64,000 bases of DNA, taken from Musa acuminata AAA Group. Its lineage: Eukaryota; Streptophyta; Magnoliopsida; Zingiberales; Musaceae. Positions within the stretch are counted from its first letter, which is position 1, and each line of letters starts with the position of its first letter. Positions 1 to 10,587 of this stretch are shown in pieces. Both the position numbers and the translations under genes were made by a program. Under the pieces are notes generated by a model. That model did not search any database. It had not been told where the DNA came from and worked only from the letters and a program-made list of their open reading frames with translations. The stretch lies in the NCBI RefSeq assembly GCF_036884655.1, contig NC_088356.1, positions 12,242,501-12,306,500 on the forward strand, written 5' to 3'.

Positions 1-314
1 CCGATTCTTCGGCTCATCGTCCTCTCCTGCGGCCTATTGCCCAATCGGCCAGTTGACTCCGCAACTCCGATATCCTTGGCGCAATACCCGCTCTTCTTGG
101 CCCGATGCCCGAGTCCACGGCCCGAAGCCTTCTGTCGATACGTCGACCGATCCACCGGCCCGACGTCCAATCTTCTGACATGTTCCTTCGGCACAACATG
201 ATTTTCCTGCTTTAATTGTCTCATTCTGATCAAAGCATCCTGCGTCACTCAAAACGCAGATTAAATCATAAACATATATCAAGTAGTTTCATCATCAAAA
301 TACGAGATTCAACA
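1..314 (-). mobile_element. LTR fragment (3' LTR) of minus-strand long-LTR Copia element
   Basis: This is the outer right end of an LTR whose remainder lies left of the window. It ends in TTCAACA at 314 and is followed directly by a polypurine tract read on the minus strand. It matches 5711-6026 almost base for base; I count four differences in 314 positions, all G here and A there, three of them at CpG. It is therefore the 3' LTR partner of the LTR at 3778-6026, and the insertion looks young. Confidence 0.85.
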
Positions 315-331
315 ATCTCCCCCTTTTTGAT
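315..331 (-). other. Polypurine tract of the minus-strand Copia element
   Basis: On the minus strand this reads as an A-run followed by GGGGGAGAT directly before TGTTGAATCT, the LTR start. This is the normal position and composition of the plus-strand primer of an LTR retrotransposon. The same arrangement recurs at 6927-6941 (plus strand) and 25935-25951 (minus strand). Confidence 0.8.
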
Positions 332-2812
332 GATGACAACCACTTTGATGACGGAGTTAAACTTAACTCCCGGAGTTTAAACAAACTCCCCCTATCAATA
401 TGCCATATTGATAGAACCTTGAATTCAAACTGAATTCAAGTCATTGCAATATTCATCATGAATACTTGCAACACGTCAACATGAACATATGCATAAACTT
501 ATGCATCACATGTCATGTCATCAACATACTTCTCCCCCTTTGTCATCAAGAAAAAGGAGAAGTACCACAATCAAGTGTTTGTAATATAAGTTTCAACTTA
601 TTGCATGGAAAACATATTATCAAGTTTTATCATCATGCAGTTTTGAAGCCAAAAAAATTTTAGCAAATGTTACATCATGCTTAGAATATTCAGGCTATCA
701 AGTTTTAGATATGCAAGTTTTACAGCATACAAGATAGCACTTTTAGAACATGCAAGCTAACAGTTTTGAGATGTTCAAGAAAGCAACTCTTGCTTCTTGA
801 GATATGCAAATTTGTCAAGTTTTGCTAGATGTGCAAGTTAGCATTTTTGCCTCTTGAGATAGGCAAGATAGCACATATGCTTCTTTTGAGATAGCAACTT
901 TTCGCTTCTCTTTAGACTACAAGCTAGCAATTTTTACGATATACAAGTTTCGCACTATACAGGCTAGCAAAAATTTCGAAAGCAAATGCAAGATAACTTT
1001 CTTGTGTAGGCTCATGATTATTGCTTCCTATTGTAATGTGCAGGTTGCAAGTCTTGCTTCTTGAGATATTCAAGATAGTGATTTTCAAGAAGACAATTTT
1101 TGCTTCTTGAAATAAGCAAGTTAGCAATCAAGTTTTTGTATCTTCTTGACTTGTGCAAGCTAGCTATCTCCCCCTTTGTCATTGTCAAAAAGAAAGGAAG
1201 AATATAGTTTTGTAGTTCTTTTTCCTTTTACAACGATTTCAAAATCATGACAAAGGATGAATAATCAAGTTATGAATGTCAAGACAATTTTTCATCATGC
1301 ATATTTTATCATTGCATGCATCGTTATCATAGGTTGAAGTATTACATGCATAATTTCATATCACCATTCATAATTACATTAATGTTTCAATATAGCAATT
1401 TCTTCTCAAAGTGTGTAACTTAGCACTCATCATGATTTACATCATTTGCAATACATCACATCATAATTAGAAAGCACAAGTATTGCATGCATAATTGCAA
1501 ATCATAAATGTTTCATATCATGATGGTATCAATTTTGTCAAATTATATCCTACCATGCATGATCAATAACTCCTCATTTGTATTTCATGCATTATTTCAT
1601 TTCATCTCATAAGGAATATCAAGAAAAGTTATTGGATGAGGAGATAAATATTTTATGAATACACGGAATTGTATAAAAATCATATCATAAGTGTTTCGTG
1701 TATTCATATTATCACATGAAGCATATTATCATTTTTTAGATTCATAACATGAATAACGTTATTACTATTTCATCAAAATCAATTTCGAGATTCACACAAT
1801 ATTATGAAATCATTAATCTCGATAAGATGGGAAAAGCATTTTCTTTTTAAGTGATTCTTTTAACACATCATAAAAAACTCATTCATAATTCAAGTGATTT
1901 ACAAGATATCATAAATGAATTTATCACTTGTATTTTATCAAAATCGAGAACTCTAGAGATAGAAAATGATTGAAGCATTTAACATGATTGATGCATGATT
2001 CATATTTAAAGTGTATCTTATGTCGTAAATACGAATCAAGCATTTGTCAAATCTGAAATCATCCTCAAAATTATATTCAATAAATTCATGTATGACAAGC
2101 ATAGATTTATTGAAAAATCAATAAGATAGAGGATTACATTTCAAGTGTTCATCAATTGTAGCATTTCATCATATGGTAAGATATCAATGCGTAAAACTGT
2201 GAAGCAAGATTTTGTTTGATATCTTGATACAGGGCATATAGCAATGATAGCAATCATATATTTCTTGGTGATGCAAGCATGGGATAATCATAGCATAGTG
2301 TTTATAGCATCAATTCATATATTTCTCCCCTTTTTTTTAAGTGTTTCATCTTAAGTGATCGATTTCATGTTAGCATGCCTTTTCATTTATGTCAAATGAA
2401 AACATGCATCAACGTTTAGGATCGTGAAATGGATTTCATCATAAAACCATCAATCACAAAAATCATCATGTATAACTTTAAAATCTCAAATCTTTATTCT
2501 TATGTCAAAATCATACATCATATTTAACAAACAAAGACAATGAAAAATATCAAGCCTTCCAGACAAAAGCCATGTATCGTCATTGAAAAGCAATATGAAA
2601 ATCATCAAAATATACATTCTTGCTTCTCAAGCACATAAATAAGATTTAATCTCACTAGGTGTACAATCATTAGATTTCTATCTTGCATTAACATAAGACA
2701 TGTAATTTTCATTATCATTTTCAAAATTACAAGCATGATCATATTTTTGCATTTTCATTATTAAATTAAAAATGTAATTTTTAAGAAAAAGAAAAATGCA
2801 TCATTTAAAACA
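332..2812 (-). mobile_element. Non-coding internal spacer of gag-only Copia element
   Basis: About 2.5 kb of AT-rich sequence lies between the gag ORF and the polypurine tract. It is built from diffuse repeats such as gcaagctagcaa and gcttcttgagata (630-1170) and then long AT-rich text with many tatcat/catcat words. I see no protease, integrase or reverse transcriptase reading frame on either strand. In an autonomous element of this class, pol (about 4 kb) would sit between gag and this spacer, so pol appears to be missing. Confidence 0.7.
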
Positions 2813-3727
2813 TCATGTAATTTCGAAGTAAATTAAAGGCATTTTGATTACCTCAACGTCGAAAGGCGTAAAGGCGTAGTTTGCCACCTTGCCTTTGTTG
2901 ATTTTCTCCTCGTCTTCAGAGGAGCTCGATTCATCCCAATTTTTGTTCTTCTTCTTGCGTTCAAAGCAAGTAGTTCCGTTCTTTTTACTCTTTAATTTTT
3001 GTTTCATTTGTAGTTTAAGTTCACCATCACTTGAGCTTATGCTCGAGTGGTCTTCAAATGTTCTATGTCCCAAATCCTTCCTGTTCTTTGGAAGGTGGTT
3101 CTCAAGTTCTTCACGTGCATTGCACGTCATTTCATATGTGATCAATGAACCAATTAGTTCTTCAAGTGGAAATTGGTTCAAGTTTTTCGATTCTTGAATA
3201 GCAGTTACTTTTGAATCCCAAGTTTTAGAAAGTGAGCGCAAAACTTTGTTAACGAGTTCAAAATCCGAAAAGCTTTTACCAAGTGATTTTAAACCATTGA
3301 CGACATCCGTAAAACGGGTGTACATGTCAACAACGGTTTCGCTTGGTTTCATATGAAAAAGCTCGAAATCATGCAGTAAAATATTAACTTTCGAGTCTTT
3401 GACTCTACTAGTTCCCTCGTGCGTGATTTCAAGAGTGCGCCAAATATCGAAAGCCGTTTCGCACAAAGAAACCCGATTGAATTCATTTTTGACCAAAGCG
3501 CAAAATAAGGCATTCATAGCCTTTGCGTTTAAAGAAAAATACTTCTTCTCCAAATCCGACCATTCGTTCATCAGTTTGGAGGGAAGTTGAAAACCGTTTT
3601 CAACAATATTCCATAAATCCAGATTTAGAGAAATCAAGAAAACTCTCATTCGAGTTTTCCAATAAGTATAGTCCAATCCGTTAAAGAACGATGGACGAAA
3701 GACCGAAAAGCCCTCTTGAAGAGCCAT
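2813..3727 (-). CDS. Copia gag protein (UBN2/DUF4219-like), zinc knuckle lost
   Basis: An intact 304-codon reading frame starts 36 bp downstream of the primer-binding site, as expected for gag. Residues about 10-220 carry the plant Copia gag pattern: a start with NGLDYTYWKTRMRVFL, then a central helical region with the spaced motifs of the UBN2 family. Gag forms the virus-like particle in the cytoplasm. A CCHC zinc knuckle is expected near residue 255, but only CFE remains and the text jumps to a basic RKKKNKNW stretch followed by an acidic SSSSEDEE tail, so the knuckle seems to have been deleted. The frame then ends in unrelated AT-rich sequence with no pol. The protein could still be made and assembled, but it is not part of a complete polyprotein. 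Confidence 0.8.
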   Translation of the reverse strand: MALQEGFSVFRPSFFNGLDYTYWKTRMRVFLISLNLDLWNIVENGFQLPSKLMNEWSDLEKKYFSLNAKAMNALFCALVKNEFNRVSLCETAFDIWRTLEITHEGTSRVKDSKVNILLHDFELFHMKPSETVVDMYTRFTDVVNGLKSLGKSFSDFELVNKVLRSLSKTWDSKVTAIQESKNLNQFPLEELIGSLITYEMTCNAREELENHLPKNRKDLGHRTFEDHSSISSSDGELKLQMKQKLKSKKNGTTCFERKKKNKNWDESSSSEDEEKINKGKVANYAFTPFDVEVIKMPLIYFEIT

Positions 3728-3763
3728 TTCTCTCGGGTGTAAATCCGAAATAAGAAATACCCC

Positions 3764-3775
3764 GCTCTGATACCA
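3764..3775 (-). other. Primer-binding site (initiator tRNA-Met)
   Basis: Read on the minus strand the bases are TGGTATCAGAGC, the classical plant Copia site complementary to the 3' end of initiator methionine tRNA. It lies 2 bp inside the LTR boundary at 3778 and fixes the direction of the element. Confidence 0.92.
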
Positions 3776-3902
3776 ATTGTTAGGATCGAGAGCACTAAGA
3801 GGGGGGGGTGAATTAGTGCAGCGGAAATTTTACAGCGATTAAAACCGAAAGCTGCGTTCGTTCGATAGAAACTATTATGATGCAAAAGCTGATTCACAGT
3901 TT

Positions 3903-4139
3903 GTATCTAAGTGCAGTTTGCGTCTAAGCGCAGATTGCGTCTAAGCGCAGTTTGCGTCTAAACACAGTTTGCGTCTAAGCGCAGTTTGCGTCTAAACACA
4001 GTTTGCGTCTAAGCGCAGTTTACGTCTAAACGCAGTTTACGTCTAAACGCAGTTTGCGTCTAAACGCAATTTGCGTCTAAGCGCAGTTTACGTCTAAACG
4101 CAGTTTGCGTCTAAACGCAGTTTGCGTCTAAACGCAGAT
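3903..4139 (-). repeat. 17-bp tandem array in LTR
   Basis: About 14 consecutive 17-bp units of the form GCGCAGTTTGCGTCTAA with small variations (acac/acgc, tttac/tttgc). The array lies in the transcribed part of the LTR and is absent from the two related LTRs at 24565 and 36551. Confidence 0.9.
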
Positions 4140-4530
4140 GACAGTTTGCAGTTCTAAATGAAATCAAGACGTAAACGTAAACTGCACAGAACCTTGTTCG
4201 TAAAAGCGCAGAAGACAGTTTGCAGTTGTAAATGAAATCAAGACGTAAACGTAAACTGCACAGAACCTTGTCCGTAAAAAAAAGCGCAGAAGACAGTTTG
4301 CAGTTGTAAGTGAAATCAAGACGTAAACGTAAACTGCATAGAACTCATTTGTAAAAGCGCAGAGAGACAGTTTGCAGTTTGTAGATGGAATCAAGACGTA
4401 AACGTAAACTGCACAGAATTCGTTCGTAAAAGCGCAGAGAGCAGTTTGCAGTTTGTAAATGGAATTAAGACGTGAACGTAAACTGCATAGAACTCGTTCG
4501 TAAAAGCGCAGAGAGCAGTAGCTATGTAGG
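4140..4530 (-). repeat. About 75-bp tandem array in LTR
   Basis: Five degenerate units of about 70-80 bp, each with a cagtttgcagtt block, a gacgtaaacgtaaactgca block and a cgtaaaagcgcag block. The units probably grew out of the neighbouring 17-bp array, since both share the cgcagttt word. Confidence 0.85.
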
Positions 4531-6026
4531 AGGTTTGCAGTAATAATAAAGTGCTCAAAATAAACGCAAACCAGAGATTTAGAGTGGTTCGGTCAGTCTT
4601 GACCTACTCCACTTTTGGCTTCCTCCACCGATGAGGTTACCAACGTCAACTAGAGGCCTTCCTTCAATAGGCGAAGGCCAACTACCCTCTTACAGATTCA
4701 CTCCTTTTGACGGGCTTAGGAGACAACCCTTACAGATGTTTTCTCTCCTCTCTTTACAACTCAAACTTGAAGAACAGAAGGAGGAGGAAAAACTAGCAGT
4801 TTTGAGCTCTAAGAACCACTGAAAAGATCAAGATTTCGGGTAAGTTCTTGCTATTTTCAGTGCTGAATGGGTGGGGTATTTATAGGCCCCAACCCAATTC
4901 AAATTTGGAGCTCAAAACGATCAAATCCCGGAATTCCGGGATCAGGCGGTTGCACCTCTTGACTGGAGAGGTTGCACCGCCTGGCAGAGCTCGAAGACTG
5001 AGCTCAGGCGGTGCCACCTCTCTGTCAGGGAGGTTGCACTGCCCAGTCTTGCTCGAAGACTGAGCCCCAGGCGGTGCCACCTCCTGGCTGGGGCGGTTGC
5101 ACCTCCCAGTCTCGCTGGGAGACATAGCCTGGGCGGTGCTACCTCCTGGCTGGGGCAGTGCCACCTCTTTCACTATTTCAGCTCACTTGGTTTGGCTCCA
5201 AACTTGGCCCAAACCAGTCCGAACTTGGGCCTAATTGGCCCCTACTTGGGTTATAGGATTAACACCTAATCCTAACCCTAATTAACATGCTAACTATGAT
5301 TTTAAAGACATTTTCTAAACCATTACAAAGTCCGCAAGTCAAGACTTCTTCTGGCGAGCTTCCGGCAAACTTCCGGCGGTCTTCCGATGAACTCTCGGAA
5401 ACCATTCTGCGGACTCCCCGGCAAGCTCCTAGACTTCACGATTTGTTCTTAGCAAGTTCCAACGAGCTTCTTCGGCAAGCTCCGATCTTTCTTGGCGAGC
5501 TGTGCGAACTCCCAACGAACCTTCAGACTTCCGTCGAACTCTCGAACTCGCAACAAATCCTTCGCGCTTGACTCCGACACTTTGTTTCGCTTTATGTCTT
5601 CATCATTATCATAGTTAATCCTGCACAATTAAAACAAAACTTCGATCGAGACAATTAATCCTAAGCAATTAACCAAGTTGTCCGACATGTCATTGGTCCC
5701 TCGACGCTTCGTCCGATTCTTCGGCTCATCGTCCTCTCCTGCAGCCTATTGCCCAATCGGCCAGTTGACTCCGCAACTCCGATATCCTTGGCACAATACC
5801 CGCTCTTCTTGGCCCGATGCCCGAGTCCACGGCCCGAAGCCTTCTGTCGATACGTCGACCGATCCACCGGCCCGACGTCCAATCTTCTAACATGTTCCTT
5901 CGGCACAACATGATTTTCCTGCTTTAATTGTCTCATTCTGATCAAAGCATCCTGCGTCACTCAAAACACAGATTAAATCATAAACATATATCAAGTAGTT
6001 TCATCATCAAAATACGAGATTCAACA

Positions 6027-6941
6027 ATCTCAAAAGAGAAAGATTTGCTAGCTTGCACAATTCAAGAAGATGAAAAAATATGCTAGCTTGCTCATCTCAA
6101 AAGAGAAGCAAAGATTGCTAACTTGCATAATTCAAGAAGCAAAATTTGTTTTCTTGAACATCTCAAATATTGTTAGCTTACATTTTTTGAAATGATATAA
6201 AAATTTGCTAACTTGCATGATGTAAAACTTATTAGAATTGCTAGCTTGAACATTACAAAGGAAGCAAAAATTACACTTCTCAAAATAGACCAAAGAACTT
6301 GCTATCTTGAACATCACCAAGAATTGCTAGCTTGCAATCTCAAGAGAAGCAAAAGTGATATCTTGCCTATCTCAAAAAGCAAAACATGCTAACTTGTACA
6401 TCTAGCAAAATTTACAAACTTGCAAAACTCAAAATCGTTATTAGCTTGCATGTTGTAAAATGATGTTAAATTTTGCTAGCTTGCACTTTACAAAGGAAGC
6501 AAAAATTGCTAGCTCAAATATTGCAAAGGAAGCAAAAAATTGCTAGCTTGCACTTCTCAAAAGAGAATAAAAAACTCACTAGCTTGCATGTTCTAAAGTG
6601 ATGAAAAACTTGCTATCTTAAAAGTTTGTATATCTAAATATTTGCTAGTTACACTTTTCATTTTTGTTGATAACAAATGGGGAGAAGGTAAGATGATAAT
6701 CATGCATATTATGCCTAAAGTGATAATTTAAAATTATGTATGATGATCATGCATGGAATGATATATTGAAATTTTGATTATGCATGATTTTATGATGACA
6801 TGTTGCTTGGATTAATGATTAAAATTGCCTTGACTTAAATTCATTTTGAATTCAAGGTTCATCTCACGTATGTCATATTGATAGGGGGAGTTAAAGTTAA
6901 CTCCATCATCAATTGATTGTCATCATAAAAAAGGGGGAGAT
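6027..6941 (+). mobile_element. Internal 3' part of a plus-strand long-LTR Copia element
   Basis: The text is the opposite-strand counterpart of the spacer at 332-1200 (gctagcttgca, ctcaaaagagaagcaaa words) and ends in the polypurine tract aaaaaagggggagat (6927-6941). It is therefore the last 0.9 kb of the internal region of a related element in the opposite direction. No coding sequence is visible. The minus-strand element at 1-6026 has apparently inserted into or recombined with it. Confidence 0.7.
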
Positions 6942-7968
6942 TGTTGAATCTCAGATTTTGATGATGAAATTAAATTGTTGTATTTGTTATCTAATGTGCG
7001 TTTAAGTGATGCAAGACTAGCTTCGATCAGAAAAGGTAAATCGATTAAAGTAGGAGAAATCAAACGTTGGGCCAGAGTAAACATGTGAGAAGATTAGACG
7101 TTGGGCCAGATGATCGGTCGATGTGTCGGCAGAAGGCTTCGGTCTGTGAATTCGGGCATCGGGCCAAGAAGATCGGACATTGCACCAAGGAGATCGGATG
7201 TTGCGAGAAGACAACATGCTGATTGGGCAATACGCTGAAGGAGAGAACGATGCGCTGAAAGATCATACGAAGCGCTGGAAGGACCAATGACATGCCGGAC
7301 AACATAGGATTCACTTGTAATCGATTATGCCTAGATCGAGTTAGTTTAAAGTCTAATTAAGTCATTTTAGAATGTAATTAGACCAACTCAATTAGGGTCT
7401 AACTAGGCCCAAGTTTGGGTTGTGTTGGGCCAAGTGAAAGACCCAAACAGTGACCCAATAGGTGAAATCATTATAGCATAGTCTTCGAGACTGTGTCAGG
7501 CGATGGTACCACCTAGACTCGGCCTTTGAGACTGTCAGACGATGGTACCGCCCATACACAATCTCCCAGGTGGTGGTACTGCTCAGTGTTAGTGTTATAG
7601 GTGGTGATACTGCCAAGACCCGAGAAACCCAGGATGAGACCTTTTTAGGCTCCAAGTTTGAATCAACTTGAGGCCTATAAATACCCCTCTCATCCCTGGT
7701 TAACACACACAAGAATTGAGAGTGAAAAATGAAGAAAACACTATTGTAATCTTGTGTGAACTCCTCTCAAACTCTAAGTGTCAGAGAAGCTTAAGAGAGG
7801 AGGTTATGAGGGTTGTAAAGGTTCTCTCCTAAACCTATCAAAAGGAGAATCGAGTTATAAGGGTAGTTGATCTTCTCCCATTGAAGGAAGATCATTAGTA
7901 GATACTGGCGGCCTCGACGGAGTAGATGTAGGTCACGACGATCGAACCACTATAAAATCTGGTTTGGA
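6942..7968 (+). mobile_element. Truncated 3' LTR, plus strand
   Basis: Starts with TGTTGAATCTCAGATTTTGATG right after the polypurine tract, the plus-strand counterpart of the LTR ends at 314 and 6026. A TATA box (TATAAATA) lies at 7676-7683, preceded by a decayed motif array at 7495-7620. The shared block ...cgaaccactataaaatctggttt ends near 7968. Beyond it the LTR should continue for several hundred bases to CCTAACA, but it does not, so the copy is truncated. Confidence 0.75.
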
Positions 7969-8077
7969 CCGGATGACTCAAGTGAGGACTCAAGTGATGA
8001 TGCTGATGATGATGATGATGACTCAAGTGATCATAACATTATCAATTAGTTTTATTATCAAAATCCAAGATTTAACA
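7969..8077 (-). mobile_element. Low-complexity junction and inverted LTR end
   Basis: A short GATGAT/actcaagtga run (7975-8033) is followed by the terminal roughly 50 bp of a minus-oriented LTR of the same family (tatcaattagttttattatcaaaatccaagatttaaca), which compares with 38137-38182. The LTR end abuts gypsy LTR sequence at 8078, so this is the right-hand junction of the whole Copia cluster with an older gypsy element. The order of events is unclear. Confidence 0.6.
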
Positions 8078-8204
8078 AAGTCCACTAGGACTTGGACTCT
8101 TAATAATTAATAAATATTAAATAAACCTCTATCCGACTATTATTGAACTAAATAAACTCAACAAAACATTATTCAAAAGCTTAGAAAATAAAGGGATCCT
8201 AACA
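8078..8204 (-). mobile_element. Truncated 3' LTR of Ty3/gypsy element
   Basis: Nearly identical in wording to 10472-10587 (gtccatcaggacttggactcttaataat and onward to cctaaca). About 165 bp of the LTR start are missing because the Copia cluster joins at 8077/8078. The polypurine tract (minus strand AAGGGGGAGGAAT) lies at 8205-8217. Confidence 0.8.
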
Positions 8205-8233
8205 ATTCCTCCCCCTTCAAATCAGCCTTGTCC

Positions 8234-8485
8234 TCAAGACTGAGCAGCATCAAACTCGGGGAGTTTCTCTTTCAGCATTTCAATCGCAGGGTATCTACGG
8301 TGCCTTATAACCCATTGATCAAGTAAGTACAGTCTCCACTTCTTGATAGTGTAAGCAATAAGTTGGCCTTTCAGTATTGCAGTCTTCTGAAAAACTCTCT
8401 CCATCTGATGGCCAGTGGCAGTTATGACCTTACTTCCACGTTTTCCCTTTAGGATCACCTGCTTTCTATTAATAAAAAACTTCAT
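8234..8485 (-). pseudogene. Ty3/gypsy pol deletion remnant (post-protease plus C-terminus)
   Basis: An 83-codon open frame made of pieces normally thousands of bases apart. Residues 1-38 match the segment between protease and reverse transcriptase (MKFFINRKQVILKGKRGS). The middle KKWRLYLLDQWVIR resembles the RNase H region, and the end (EMLKEKLPEFDAAQS) is the usual C-terminus of plant gypsy polyproteins. All reverse transcriptase catalytic motifs and the integrase are absent. I infer an internal deletion of about 3 kb, so the frame cannot support transposition. Confidence 0.65.
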
Positions 8486-9600
8486 GATTAGCTTAGAAGA
8501 ATTTCATGAAACATCACCCAAGGTTGATAGCCATTCAATTCCAAGCACCACTTCGAAGTCTTCCAAGGGTAGCAAAAACAAGTCCACAAGTAACTCTTGG
8601 CCTTGTATAATCAACTTTATCTTCGAACGTTTACTATCATAAGTTAAAATTCGTCCATCAGTGACCTTTACTTCGAATTTGTTACAGTCTTTGATGTGGT
8701 AGGTTAATCAGTCAGCAACCTTACTATCTATTAAATTGTTAGTGCTACCAATATCAATCAAACTATAACATGCTGATATTCTAAAGTTCCTCCAACTTTT
8801 ATAGTTTGCGGGTTAGAGTAGTTGGCCAATGCATGCACTGTATGCATGATAGGTCCAACATCGTCATCAGAATCCATACCTTTATTATCAGAGTCCACAT
8901 TGTTAGCTTCCAGTTCCTCCCTAATTGGTTCAATCATCAGAAGTTGATCTTATTTACATCGATGCTCTCTACTCCACTTTTCATCACAATGCCAGCACAA
9001 ATCTTTTACTGATCTTTCCTTGAGTTCTTCTTAGGTTAACCTTCAGGTGTTAGGGTTCTGGCTAGGAATAGATGGGGTGAGTGGCTTGTTGATCATCTGT
9101 TTGTTGTCACTTCTATTTCGATGATTTTTCCTGCTGATTTTTTCCTCATGTAAATGTGCAGATGATATCGCAATGATCATAATGTAGGGTTGATGAGCCT
9201 TAACTTCACACCAAATATCTAGATTAAGTCCTTCAATAACGTTACCCACTAGTTATTATTCAGACCAATCTTTGGCTTGATTTGACAATCGTTCAAACCT
9301 GCTCTGATATTCCAATACTGTAGAAATCTAATGAATTTTGATGAGCTATCTATCAATATTCTCATATTTAGATGGTCCAAAGTGAACAAAAAGCCCTATT
9401 TAATTTCTCCTATGAGTGGATTCCATGGCAAGTTTTATACCAATCATACTATTGGATTGCATCCCAATCTAGTTGGATTAAGGCTATTTCCACCTTGAAT
9501 TCGTCTAGAGTTCTGTGAAAATGAAAAAACAAATTCTGCCCTAGAGTTCCAACTGGTTGGATCCCCATCTTCCCATCTTGGAAATTTTACCTTAACACGT
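8486..9600 (-). pseudogene. Ty3/gypsy gag-protease remnant
   Basis: Decoding the minus strand gives, in order: a gag core with PRWEDGDP near 9570; a fragment with IEGLNLDIWCEVKAHQP (9190-9250) typical of Retrotrans_gag; a zinc knuckle CWHCDEKWSREHRC near 8960; and the end of an aspartic protease with LPLEDFEVVLGIEWLSTLG near 8530. Frameshifts and stops separate these pieces. The gene would have encoded the capsid and protease of a chromovirus-like gypsy element. It is dead. Confidence 0.75.
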
Positions 9601-10290
9601 GGGTAGCTTATGTCATATTTTTGGGGTCATTTTCCTGTATCTTGATGAGGCGTGACGGCGGGGAGAAAACGTCACCGCGAGCAGCTCCAGCTATGACCCA
9701 AGGGGAGGAGGGTCGCAGTTGGGAGGCAAGCATCGACCGAGGCAGTGTTGAAGGCATGATTGGGAGGTGATTGTTGTCAATGCCGATAATGAAGAGAGGA
9801 GGAAACAACAGCGGTTGCAGCGGTCGTTGCCCTGTTTCGGTTGCCACGAGGAGGGTTGGTCGAGCGGCTATGGCTACGGTTGTGACCTAAGGGAAGGTGG
9901 GCGACAATGGACTTTGGTTGAGAAGCGATCGTGGAGCTGCGGCGGGATGGGACACTGGCAGCGTCGTCTCTAGTGAAGGCTTGGCTAAGGATGACTGCAA
10001 TAGGAGGTGGGATGAGGCGCCCCTTTCTCGCTCAAGAGGGATGGGGCATGAGCGGCTGGAGGGCGACTATAGCGCAATGAGGGGGGGTGCTATATGGGAA
10101 ACGGTGGCGGTGGCGGTCGTTGGACGGAGAGCGGCGGCGGTGGTCACTAGCTAGAAGCAGGGGCGAAGCCTCGCTCGGGAATGTGGCTATGGTGGCCCTT
10201 TCTCGCTCTTCTCACTTTTTTTTTCTTTTAGATAATGATAACTACGGCGAAGTGTTTTGAGGAATTACAACGAGAACACCAAGAATCGTT
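9601..10290 (-). mobile_element. GC-rich leader region of gypsy element
   Basis: A GC-rich stretch (roughly 9640-10200) between the primer-binding site and the recognisable gag. Several open frames occur on both strands, as expected from base composition alone, and none resembles a protein I know. It may contain the decayed gag N-terminus. Confidence 0.45.
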
Positions 10291-10302
10291 GCTTTGATAC
10301 CA
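10291..10302 (-). other. Primer-binding site of gypsy element
   Basis: Minus-strand TGGTATCAAAGC, one mismatch from the initiator tRNA-Met site, two bases from the LTR boundary at 10305. Confidence 0.8.
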
Positions 10303-10304
10303 AA

Positions 10305-10587
10305 TGATAAGACCCTAGAGTTTTATCATGAAAGAAAGGGGAGAAAATGGGATGATCACTTCGAGAGGATCAGCCTCCTAGGGTTTGTCAAAGGACTGAA
10401 TAATATTTTATTGCTTGCTAAAATAAAAAATTTACATCCCTATTTATAGAGTTCCACTCAGAGTCCATCAGGACTTGGACTCTTAATAATAAATAAATAT
10501 TAAATAAACCTCTATCCGACTATTAACGAACTAAATAAACTCAACAAAATATTATTCAAAAGCTCAGAAAATAAAGAGATCCTAATA
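10305..10587 (-). mobile_element. 5' LTR of Ty3/gypsy element (283 bp)
   Basis: Bounded by TGATAAGACC (10305) and CCTAATA (10587, derived from CCTAACA). Its right part duplicates 8078-8204. A minus-strand TATA-like block (ccctatttatag, 10437-10448) lies mid-LTR. The element spans 8078-10587 and sits inside or against the minus-strand Copia remnant to its right. Confidence 0.8.

Larger units (their letters stand above)
3778..6026 (-). mobile_element. 5' LTR of minus-strand long-LTR Copia element (2249 bp)
   Basis: The LTR runs from TGTTAGG (3778) to TTCAACA (6026) and is followed on the left by the primer-binding site. The minus-strand TATA box (TATAAATA) is at 4878-4885. Upstream of it, at 4935-5165, lies a GC-rich array of GGCGGT...ACC-type motifs. 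The U5 side holds two tandem arrays (3903-4139 and 4140-4530) that lengthen it well beyond the related LTRs at 24565-25934 (1370 bp) and 36551-38182 (1632 bp). A conserved block (agagtggttcggtcag near 4580) is shared by all copies in the window. Confidence 0.88.

Noticed and set aside
3903..4139. CRISPR-like regularity of a short repeat
   Set aside because: Units are directly adjacent without spacers, lie inside an LTR, and the DNA is plant nuclear.
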